Source of the DNA: Seonamhaeicola sp.
GTDB lineage: Bacteria; Bacteroidota; Bacteroidia; Flavobacteriales; Flavobacteriaceae
DNA length: 64,000 bases
NCBI RefSeq assembly: GCF_028281565.1
Contig: NZ_JANQJQ010000043.1
Coordinates: 248,001-312,000, forward strand
Reading direction: 5' to 3'
In this document: positions 57,118 through 64,000 of the stretch, in pieces
Layout: each line of letters opens with the position of its first letter
Position numbering within the stretch: the first letter of the stretch is position 1
The notes under the pieces: generated by a model
Database searches by the model: none
The model's input: the letters and a program-made list of their open reading frames with translations, nothing else
Told to the model about the DNA's origin: nothing
Made by a program: the position numbers and the translations under genes

Positions 57118-58341
57118 ATGAAAAAGTTAGCATTAAGTGCAGTACTCTGTCTTGCACTATTCTCAACGAACGCGCAAGGGATCAAGTGGCAAAAAAATGT
57201 AGATGGTGCCACGTTCCAGCAAGTTAAAACCTTAGCCAAAGCAGAGAACAAAAAGATCTTTTTAGACTTCTATACCAAATGGTGCGGACCTTGCCGTTCC
57301 ATGGATATGAACGTCTTTAACCAAAAAGAAATAGGTGATTATTACAATGACAGGTTCATCAATTTTAAAGTGGATGCTGAGGTAGGCGAAGGCATTGAAC
57401 TGGCTAAACAATACGAGGTTAGGGGCTATCCTACTTACATTTTTGTGGATACCGAAGGCAAGCCATTAATAGATGCCGGCAGCAGTATTGGCAGGGCTGA
57501 TGTTGAAAGTATGATAGCGTTTGCCAAAGAAGCTTTAGGAGGAAAAGTAAAGACCTGGGAAGCATATCAGGCAGAATACAATGCTCCGGGTAAAAAAGAC
57601 CCTGTGTTTTTACAACAATATATGAAGGCCCGATTAAAGTTTAAAAGAATGCCGCCTTCAAAAGCATTGTTATGGGAATGGGTTCAGGCCTTACCACAAG
57701 AAACTTTGTTTAAGAATGAGCAGGCTAAAAATACCATTAAATGGCAGGCGTCCCCCGGCAATGAATTTTACAAACTCCTTATTGTTAACACTGATAAATA
57801 CCCTGAATTAAGTAATAAGCAAAATGCTGTTAAATTCATAAGCAATATACTGCTTATGGCTTCATTTGGCCGTGATGCATCTGTAAGCTTTGAAGACGTT
57901 AAAGCTACATTAAAAAAGGACTTCCCAAAGTACTTCGATATGGCCTTAGAGTACACTGAAATTGATAAAATGCGATTCGATCCAAATACAAGAGCAGATT
58001 ATGCCAATACTTATTTCGAATTTATTGACAGGGAAGATCTGGGAATCGATTTAGCGGGTATGTTATCGGTTAACGATACGCCGCATCTTAAACCGGAATA
58101 TGCTTTAAGAGCGATTGCCAGATTTGAAGAAGGCGTGAATACGGATCCGCCACATTTCTACTCGGTGGCCAATGTTGCTTACTTACTTTCTAAAGGAGGC
58201 AAACAGGAAGAAGCAAAAAAGTTTGCTAATAAGTTCAAAGGGCTGACAGATACCTTTGAAGGCAACAAAAAAATGAAATGGGCTTATGAAACCATGAGGA
58301 CCATTGAGCAGGGAGAAGTGCCTACGCATCTAACCAGATAA
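57118..58341 (+). CDS. Thioredoxin-fold protein with long helical C-terminus
   Basis: Exported protein of 407 aa (signal LALSAVLCLALFSTNAQG). The N-terminal ~130 residues are a thioredoxin fold of the DUF255/Thioredoxin_7 type with W55-C56-G-P-C59 (FYTKWCGPCRSMD) and cis-proline in EVRGYPTYIFVD. The remaining ~270 residues are helical and TPR-like (ENKYALRAIARFEEGVN region; EEAKKFANKFKG). It is a paralogue of the gene beginning at 63529. A protein-binding C-terminus could target the redox domain to a substrate protein. Confidence 0.85.
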   Translation: MKKLALSAVLCLALFSTNAQGIKWQKNVDGATFQQVKTLAKAENKKIFLDFYTKWCGPCRSMDMNVFNQKEIGDYYNDRFINFKVDAEVGEGIELAKQYEVRGYPTYIFVDTEGKPLIDAGSSIGRADVESMIAFAKEALGGKVKTWEAYQAEYNAPGKKDPVFLQQYMKARLKFKRMPPSKALLWEWVQALPQETLFKNEQAKNTIKWQASPGNEFYKLLIVNTDKYPELSNKQNAVKFISNILLMASFGRDASVSFEDVKATLKKDFPKYFDMALEYTEIDKMRFDPNTRADYANTYFEFIDREDLGIDLAGMLSVNDTPHLKPEYALRAIARFEEGVNTDPPHFYSVANVAYLLSKGGKQEEAKKFANKFKGLTDTFEGNKKMKWAYETMRTIEQGEVPTHLTR

Positions 58342-58363
58342 TAACTAATCTTAATACAATATT

Positions 58364-59308
58364 ATGAGCAACAGTATAGTAAGCATTCAAAACTTATCAC
58401 ATCGTTATACAACTGATTGGGCTGTAAAAGATGTCAGTTTTGATATCAGTGACCATGGTGTTTTGGGACTTTTAGGGGCAAATGGAGCCGGGAAATCTAC
58501 CATCATGAATGTGATGTGCGGGGTTTTAAATCAAACCGAAGGTGATGTTTTAATAGATGGGATCAACATACGTAAAGACCCCGTTGAAGCCAAAAAACAC
58601 ATGGGCTTCTTACCGCAAAAAGCACCGCTGTATTTAGACAGTACCGTTGATGAATACTTGGAGCATTGTGCTTATTTACGTCAAATGGGACCGGATGAAA
58701 TTCCAGCAGCTATGGAGCGCGTAAAGGAAAAATGTGGTTTAGGGCACTTTAGTAAGCGTCTGATTAAAAACCTATCAGGTGGTTACAGGCAGCGAACGGG
58801 CATTGCAGGCGCCATTATTCACAATCCGAAATTGGTGGTGTTAGACGAACCGACTGTTGGGTTAGACCCGGTTCAAATTGTTGAGGTTAGAAAGATCATT
58901 GAGGAAATAGGGAAGGACCGGGCCGTGATCTTCTCAACACATATCATGTCCGAAGTACAGGCGGTTTGCAATGATATTAAAATGATAGATCATGGGAAAT
59001 TAGTGTTTTCCGGTTCGGTGGAGACATTCAATGATTATATAAAACCGGACACCATTATTGTGGTAGCTGAAGCATTGCCGGAACTGGCAGCGTTTACCAA
59101 AATAGATGGTATTACTAATGCAGAACAACTTAATGAGAAGAAAGTAAGAGTGACATTCAATGCATCTCAAGAAGTAGCAGAACGTATTGTTGAAGCCAGC
59201 GTTACAGGAAAATGGAAACTCAGAGAAATCATCATTGAACGCAGCACACTGGATGATGTATTTGCGAAAATGACCAAAGATCTGGAAGAAAAAAATACTA
59301 ACCAATAA
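58364..59308 (+). CDS. ABC transporter ATP-binding protein (GldA-like)
   Basis: Cytoplasmic ABC ATPase of 314 aa. Walker A is GANGAGKST (38-46), the signature is LSGGYRQR (~138-145), Walker B is LVVLDEPTVGLDP (~157-169) and the switch histidine lies in STHIM. The C-terminal extension of ~90 residues is typical of GldA/ABC-2 exporters. In Flavobacteriia, GldA works with GldF and GldG in gliding; the next gene is a fused GldF/GldG-like permease, so this is either a gliding transporter or a paralogue recruited to this redox locus. It follows the thioredoxin-fold gene by 22 bp. Confidence 0.93.
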   Translation: MSNSIVSIQNLSHRYTTDWAVKDVSFDISDHGVLGLLGANGAGKSTIMNVMCGVLNQTEGDVLIDGINIRKDPVEAKKHMGFLPQKAPLYLDSTVDEYLEHCAYLRQMGPDEIPAAMERVKEKCGLGHFSKRLIKNLSGGYRQRTGIAGAIIHNPKLVVLDEPTVGLDPVQIVEVRKIIEEIGKDRAVIFSTHIMSEVQAVCNDIKMIDHGKLVFSGSVETFNDYIKPDTIIVVAEALPELAAFTKIDGITNAEQLNEKKVRVTFNASQEVAERIVEASVTGKWKLREIIIERSTLDDVFAKMTKDLEEKNTNQ

Positions 59309-59322
59309 AAAAGGAGTTTAGG

Positions 59323-61587
59323 ATGAAAACAATTTTAAGAATAGCAAGATTTGAAATAAGTATCTTATTCTACTCACCAATAGCATGGTTAGTTTTGGTA
59401 GCTTTTATGGTGCATACTGCCATGGGGTATACAGACGCCTTTGATTTGATAACGAGGTATTTTAAAATGAATATTCCATTAACTAACGGCGTCACATACA
59501 ATATCCTGGCACACCCAATATTCGGAATGTTTAAAGGGGTTTTGGATAATGCTTTTTTCTTTATTCCATTATTGACCATGGGGCTGATAAGCAAAGAAAT
59601 TGCCAGTGGGTCTATAAAACTGGTTATGTCTTCGCCGGTAACCGCTAAACAATTAGTATTTGGTAAATACCTGGCTATGTTGGGATACATAGGTTTAATG
59701 GTAGTGGTCTTAATAATATTTATGATAGCTTCCGGTATTTCAATTCAATCGGCAGATTTTGGATTGATTATGGCCGGGATCATAGGATTCATTTTACTTA
59801 CGGCAACATATGCCGCCATAGGGTTGTTTATTTCCAGTTTAACGTCGTACCAGGTGGTAGCGGCTATCGGAACGTTAGCCCTGTTATTTGGGTTAGGTTA
59901 TATGGGTAATGTTGGTCAGGGTGTTCCTATTATTGAAGATCTAACCTATTGGTTGTCTATGTCCGGAAGGGCCAATGGTATGGTAAACGGTTTAATTAGC
60001 ACTGAAGATGTTATATACTTTCTGATAATTATAGCCATGTTCCTGGCATTTACGGTGATCAAAATTTCTTCCGGTAGGGAAGTCGCGTCTTTTTGGGTGA
60101 AATCAAGGCGATACATTGCTTTGTTCGGGATGGCATTTGCATTAGCCTATGTAAGCTCAAGACCGGCTTTAGTGGGGTATTTTGATGCTTCAAGAACCGA
60201 TTTCAATACGTTAACGCCCGTTAGCGAAGCTATTGTTGACAAAATTGATGGCCCCGTAAAGATTAAGACCTATGCTAATATTTTAGACTTTAGTTCATGG
60301 TCTGCAACACCTTCAAGAAAAAAGCGGGACATGTCGCGTTTCGATAACTATAAACGCCATATACCGCAATTAGAATTCGAATATGTGTATTTCTATGACA
60401 CTATTGTTGGGAGAAGTTATATTATTCAGGATAATCCGGGGAAGACCATTCATGAGATAGCAGCTAAACAACTGGATGTTTTTGACGATTTGGACAGAAG
60501 CATGGTCTTGGGACCGGATCAAATCAAAGAAGTGATCGATCTGTCAAAAGAGGACAATCAATTTATCAGACAAATAGAGTACAACGGTAAAAGCAGTTTT
60601 GTCAGACAGTTTGACGATCAACGCCAATATCCTTCGGAATATGAAACATCATCATCCATAAAACAATTGGTGGATGGTTCTGCAAAAATGGTATTTGTTT
60701 CCGGTCATGATGAACGTCATTTTGAAGGAGGTGCCGATAAACACTTTACACGGGCTTTAACCGAAAGAACCTATCGCGAGTCCATGATTCAAAAGGGATT
60801 TGAGTTTGAAAGTGTTGATTTAACTTCGACAAATATTCCGGAACACACTGATATCTTGGTCATTGCTGATCCAACATCGCCTTATTCAGAAACAGAATTA
60901 GCAAAAATAAAAAGCTATTTAGATAATGGCGGTAATGCCTTAATTCTGGCAGAACCTTCCAGGCGTGCATTTGTACAACCTATTGTAGATCATTTGGGAA
61001 TGGGCTTTGTTAATGGCGAGTTACAACAACAAAATGAAGGTTTCGATGCTGATTTTGTTTTAGCTGAATTCTCTAACGATGCTAAATCGCTTTCAGATCA
61101 AATTGAAACGTATATTGAAAAACTAAAACGTGTTTCGGTCCCGTCATCCATGGGTGTAACCGTTAAAGATGCCAATGGGTTTAAAGTGACTAATCTTTTA
61201 GAGGTGAATGAAACAGACACGACTTTGAAACAGGATTCTTTACAGGCAACACCTATTCAAACGCCGGTGGCACTTATGTTGAGTCAGTCAAAAGATGCTA
61301 AGGAACAACGTATTGTAATTGCAGGTGATGCCGACTTTTTAAATAATGTGGAAAATGCCCGCCAATTAAACGACAGAACCAGAAATGCCGGTTTGGTACG
61401 CTATTTATTCAGTTGGCTAACCTATGATAATTATCCTGTGAATGCTGATAAAGCCCCAACACTTGATAATGAAATTACTTTAAGTGATACAGGCAGGACA
61501 GTGGCCAAATATACCTTAATAGGCGTTATTCCATTCTTAATTTTAGCATTCGGTTTATCGGTGTTAATAAGACGTAGAAAACATTAA
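59323..61587 (+). CDS. Fused ABC-2 permease and GldG-like auxiliary protein
   Basis: A 754-aa inner-membrane protein pairing with the ATPase encoded 14 bp upstream. Residues ~1-290 form an ABC-2 permease with about seven membrane helices (for example IAWLVLVAFMVHTAMG, YIGLMVVVLIIFMIASG, VVAAIGTLALLFGLG). Residues ~295-700 are an extracytoplasmic GldG/ABC_transp_aux domain (DFNTLTPVSEAIVDKIDGPVKI is split across its first strands; HTDILVIADPTSPYSETEL; VALMLSQSKDAKEQRIVIAGDADFLNN). A final helix (~728-748) anchors the C-terminus. In gliding bacteria GldF and GldG are separate proteins, so the fusion is notable. Its cargo is unknown. Confidence 0.9.
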   Translation: MKTILRIARFEISILFYSPIAWLVLVAFMVHTAMGYTDAFDLITRYFKMNIPLTNGVTYNILAHPIFGMFKGVLDNAFFFIPLLTMGLISKEIASGSIKLVMSSPVTAKQLVFGKYLAMLGYIGLMVVVLIIFMIASGISIQSADFGLIMAGIIGFILLTATYAAIGLFISSLTSYQVVAAIGTLALLFGLGYMGNVGQGVPIIEDLTYWLSMSGRANGMVNGLISTEDVIYFLIIIAMFLAFTVIKISSGREVASFWVKSRRYIALFGMAFALAYVSSRPALVGYFDASRTDFNTLTPVSEAIVDKIDGPVKIKTYANILDFSSWSATPSRKKRDMSRFDNYKRHIPQLEFEYVYFYDTIVGRSYIIQDNPGKTIHEIAAKQLDVFDDLDRSMVLGPDQIKEVIDLSKEDNQFIRQIEYNGKSSFVRQFDDQRQYPSEYETSSSIKQLVDGSAKMVFVSGHDERHFEGGADKHFTRALTERTYRESMIQKGFEFESVDLTSTNIPEHTDILVIADPTSPYSETELAKIKSYLDNGGNALILAEPSRRAFVQPIVDHLGMGFVNGELQQQNEGFDADFVLAEFSNDAKSLSDQIETYIEKLKRVSVPSSMGVTVKDANGFKVTNLLEVNETDTTLKQDSLQATPIQTPVALMLSQSKDAKEQRIVIAGDADFLNNVENARQLNDRTRNAGLVRYLFSWLTYDNYPVNADKAPTLDNEITLSDTGRTVAKYTLIGVIPFLILAFGLSVLIRRRKH

Positions 61588-61605
61588 TCAAAAAATTATA
61601 AAAAA

Positions 61606-63042
61606 ATGAAACTATTAAAAACAGTATTACTTTCAGCTTCAGTTTTAGTAAGTTCCGTTGTTCTGGCACAACGTGGACCGGAAGACTTTCCAATATTAAA
61701 GTTTGCCGATATTCCGGGAGCACCAAAGCTTCAAAAACCATTTTTGGTAATGGGAGAAACCAAACCTGTTATGGCAGAGAAACACGGATTAGCAGGACCT
61801 GCGTTCTGGGATTGGAACAAAGACGGATTAAAAGACCTATTAATTGGTGAATTTGAAACTACCAGTGAAAAACATCATGGAGATGAAGGTTCTACAATAC
61901 GTGTATACTTGAACGTTGGGACTAAAGAAGCACCAAAGTTTACAGATGAGTGGTTCTATGCACGAGATTCTTACGGTGTTGCTTTAGAAGTTAACCAATG
62001 GTGTTGCATTGGGTTCACACCACAGTTTGTTGATTTAGATGATGATGGGAATATGGATATCATCACGGGACAATACCACCCGGGGGATGTGTATTGGTTT
62101 AGAGGAACCAGATACGGTTATGCAAAAGGAATTCCGGTAAAGCAAAAGGGAAATCCCTGGGCTTCAATAAATGAAATGTATCCGGGCTACAAAGATGCTG
62201 AGCATATTAACACGTTTGATTATTGGGTGTATTCTTCGGCTAATATGGGGGACTTTGATGGTGATGGCGACTTAGACCTGTTAACCGGTGGAAAATACAT
62301 TCGTATCAGTGAAAATATCGGTACCAAAAAATCACCTGAGTTTGGCTACAGAAAGCCGGCATTGGATATAAATGGTAAACTTTTAAGAGTTCGTACGCCT
62401 AATGAAAAAAGTAAAGCGCTTCCGTATTACAATGAAGATTATTATAAAAAATCCTCAGGCGCCGGAAAGACACAGCAGCATGTGGTTGATTGGGATAATG
62501 ATGGTATTCTGGATATTTTGTCAACGGATGAATATGTAGCCGACGATTATCATGCGGTGACCTTTTTTAAAGGGGTGGCTCCTGAAAATGGAGACATGCA
62601 GCGGTTTCAACCGGGTGTTCCATTGTTTGAAGCAGCAGACGGAAGTAAAGCGTTTCCCGGATCCGGTCAACGTGTATATGTAGAGGATTGGAACAATGAT
62701 GGGGTAAAAGATCTAATTGTTGGCGCTTCCATAGTTACCGTTGATGGTAAATTCCACAGTAAAATGTCATGGGAATGGGAACGTGATTTGGGTATTCCCG
62801 CTGCGGGAAAAGATTATGGCAGAACTCCGGAACAGTTTGAGATACCTACTTTTGAAGAATTTCAAAACGGGTTTATGAAGGATTTTCTAAAAGGAAAAAC
62901 CGAAGAACAAAAGAAGGCGTCCTATAACCAACAAGTATCGTTCAAAAAGCAAGGTTTGGAAAAATTGAAAAAAGCAGGTGTTCCTGAGGCAGTTAACATG
63001 TTACACAAGGGGTACATTTATGTGTTTTTAGGTAAAAAATAA
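61606..63042 (+). CDS. VCBS/FG-GAP repeat exported protein (stand-alone form)
   Basis: Exported protein of 478 aa (signal LLSASVLVSSVVLAQ). It is homologous along its length to the first ~460 residues of the 53797 protein: calcium-loop repeats DWNKDGLKDLLIGEF, DLDDDGNMDIITGQY, DFDGDGDLDLLTGG, DWDNDGILDIL and DWNNDGVKDLIVG, and a shared end (HKGYIYVFLGKK). The vicinal cysteines C133-C134 (QWCCIG) fall at exactly the same residue numbers as in the paralogue. The C-terminal ~60 residues are a charged helix (FEEFQNGFMKDFLKGKTEEQ is one part). It is followed 1 bp later by the free DsbD-alpha-like gene, the partner fused in the other copy. Confidence 0.8.
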   Translation: MKLLKTVLLSASVLVSSVVLAQRGPEDFPILKFADIPGAPKLQKPFLVMGETKPVMAEKHGLAGPAFWDWNKDGLKDLLIGEFETTSEKHHGDEGSTIRVYLNVGTKEAPKFTDEWFYARDSYGVALEVNQWCCIGFTPQFVDLDDDGNMDIITGQYHPGDVYWFRGTRYGYAKGIPVKQKGNPWASINEMYPGYKDAEHINTFDYWVYSSANMGDFDGDGDLDLLTGGKYIRISENIGTKKSPEFGYRKPALDINGKLLRVRTPNEKSKALPYYNEDYYKKSSGAGKTQQHVVDWDNDGILDILSTDEYVADDYHAVTFFKGVAPENGDMQRFQPGVPLFEAADGSKAFPGSGQRVYVEDWNNDGVKDLIVGASIVTVDGKFHSKMSWEWERDLGIPAAGKDYGRTPEQFEIPTFEEFQNGFMKDFLKGKTEEQKKASYNQQVSFKKQGLEKLKKAGVPEAVNMLHKGYIYVFLGKK

Positions 63043-63043
63043 A

Positions 63044-63505
63044 ATGATGAAACGAGTTGTTGTCATATTACTGAATTTTGCTATGCTTCAAACGGCTTTA
63101 GCACAAGATTTTAAACCTGTTACCTATGAAGTTATATTTCCCGAAAAAGTTTTAAGATCTGAAGGTTTTACCATTACGGCCATGTTTCAAACTAATGGTG
63201 AATGGTATATCTATGCGCCAACGGGATTAAATGAAAAGCACGGTATGATTGAAACTAAATTACAGTTTGACCTTCCGGAGGGTATTACGCCCGGTGATCC
63301 TGATTTACCAATGCCGAGGCCATATGGAATGTATCAGATCTACCAGGGAAATGATATTAAGATCGGTCAGCGTTTCAATATCAATCCTGATGTAAGGCCA
63401 GGTGATTATGAGATATCTTGTACTGTGACTTATCAAACCTGCAATAAATCGGTTTGTTTACCGCCGGACACACAGGTTTATAAAAAGACCATTCGTATAA
63501 ATTAA
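63044..63505 (+). CDS. DsbD-alpha-like thiol-disulfide interchange domain protein
   Basis: Small exported protein of 153 aa (signal VVVILLNFAMLQTALAQ). The fold is the immunoglobulin-like N-terminal domain of DsbD, here as a free protein, with active-site cysteines C133 and C138 in YQTCNKSVCLPP (C-x4-C before the LPP loop). In E. coli DsbD this domain takes electrons from the membrane part and passes them to periplasmic proteins such as DsbC. Here no membrane DsbD gene lies within the window. The ATG at 63044 is 1 bp after the previous stop; an ATG at 63047 is also possible. Confidence 0.83.
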   Translation: MMKRVVVILLNFAMLQTALAQDFKPVTYEVIFPEKVLRSEGFTITAMFQTNGEWYIYAPTGLNEKHGMIETKLQFDLPEGITPGDPDLPMPRPYGMYQIYQGNDIKIGQRFNINPDVRPGDYEISCTVTYQTCNKSVCLPPDTQVYKKTIRIN

Positions 63506-63519
63506 ATTATTAACTAAAA

Positions 63520-63528
63520 CCTCTCACA
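63520..63528 (+). promoter_or_regulatory. CCTCTCACA leader motif before the last thioredoxin-fold gene
   Basis: The 9-mer CCTCTCACA ends immediately before the ATG at 63529, preceded by TTAACTAAAA. It is the third copy of this motif in the window (others at 47839 and 57107). Confidence 0.4.
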
Positions 63529-64000
63529 ATGAAAAATATAATATTATCAGCGGTATTTACACTAACTGCGGTTATGGTAAATGCACAAGGCATTACCTTT
63601 GAAAAGGGCTCGTTTGCCGATGTCATTGCTAAGGCCAAAGCAGAAAACAAATTAGTATTCATCGATTTTTATACCACCTGGTGCGGCCCCTGCAAAGCTA
63701 TGGATGCTAATATTTTTCCCGATGCAAAAGTTGGAGCATTCTTTAATGAGCGTTTTGTATCTATAAAGATTGATGCCGAAAAAGGAGAAGGCATTACACT
63801 TGCCAAAAAGTATGAAGTAAAAGGCTATCCGACACTATTGTTCTTAAATGCTGATGAAACCGAAAAAGACCGTTTGGTTGGAGCAGCTCCTAACCCGGAG
63901 TTCTTTGTGAATTATGCTAAAAATGCCCTGGGCGAAGGCATTGACTTTGTAGCGTTCTTTGAAGCTTATGAAGGCGGGAACAGAGATCTCAATTATATAA
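63529..64000 (+). CDS. Thioredoxin-fold protein, cut by the window end
   Basis: The open frame from the ATG at 63529 reads to the last base of the window (157 residues visible), with no stop. It starts with a signal peptide (IILSAVFTLTAVMVNAQ) and has the active site W51-C52-G-P-C55 (FYTTWCGPCKAMD) and cis-proline in EVKGYPTLLFLN. It aligns with the protein at 57118 across the visible part, including AKAENK, FERF-like NERFVSIKIDAE and the ALGEGIDFVAF region (ALGGKVKTWEAY there). The rest, probably a helical C-terminus, lies beyond the window. Confidence 0.88.
   Translation, partial: MKNIILSAVFTLTAVMVNAQGITFEKGSFADVIAKAKAENKLVFIDFYTTWCGPCKAMDANIFPDAKVGAFFNERFVSIKIDAEKGEGITLAKKYEVKGYPTLLFLNADETEKDRLVGAAPNPEFFVNYAKNALGEGIDFVAFFEAYEGGNRDLNYI

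Noticed and set aside
45947..64000. The second SusC/SusD pair as another polysaccharide utilisation locus
   Set aside because: No glycosidase, lyase or sulfatase lies with it; the neighbours are redox and transport proteins.
1..64000. Prophage, insertion sequence, integron or CRISPR array
   Set aside because: No transposase, integrase, phage structural gene or regularly spaced repeat-spacer array was seen; the only phased repeats are the four 11-bp units at 38522-38564.

Overview
The window looks like a chromosome segment of a Bacteroidota bacterium, most likely a marine member of Flavobacteriia. The evidence is AT-rich DNA, paired SusC/SusD outer-membrane genes, a hybrid two-component sensor, FecR/ECF pairs, a Gld-like ABC transporter, a decayed type IX secretion tail and start regions without Shine-Dalgarno boxes. 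I see no rRNA, intact tRNA, insertion sequence or CRISPR array. All family calls come from reading motifs; no database was searched.

Region 1 (1-32.6 kb) is a large polysaccharide utilisation locus (PUL), almost all on the + strand. It holds six S1-type sulfatases (CxPxR or CxAxR formylglycine motifs), a minus-strand hybrid two-component sensor divergent from a SusC/SusD pair, an exported clan GH-A-like protein of unclear family, a GH127 beta-L-arabinofuranosidase and a divergent GH127-superfamily (DUF1680) protein. A GH2 enzyme, an exported enolase-superfamily protein, a GH-A + GH43 two-domain lipoprotein, a GH43-like lipoprotein and an aldose 1-epimerase lipoprotein follow. The set fits capture, desulfation and trimming of a sulfated, arabinose-containing polysaccharide, perhaps from green algae; the substrate is inference.

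Region 2 (32.6-39.2 kb) is a patchy boundary: a GH20 hexosaminidase gene divergent from an AraC-type regulator, a 64-residue LacI-type HTH remnant, a TPR/LuxR-like membrane regulator, an orphan intrinsic terminator, four 11-bp direct repeats, a near-perfect inverted repeat and a decayed gene consisting of a signal peptide plus a T9SS-like tail.

Region 3 (39.2-45.8 kb) is a tripartite RND efflux operon whose TolC-like protein carries an ABC-type substrate-binding domain at its N-terminus.

Region 4 (45.9-64 kb) is the most unusual part. An ECF sigma factor and FecR anti-sigma gene face away from each other, followed by a SusC-type receptor with an STN signalling domain, SusD, a TlpA thioredoxin, a VCBS-repeat protein fused to a DsbD-alpha-like domain, a thioredoxin lipoprotein, a thioredoxin-fold protein, an ABC ATPase and a GldF/GldG-like fusion. 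A second VCBS protein, a free-standing DsbD-alpha-like protein and another thioredoxin-fold protein cut by the window end complete it. The architecture suggests a signal-regulated, TonB-dependent uptake system coupled to periplasmic thiol chemistry and an ABC transporter; its substrate is unknown.
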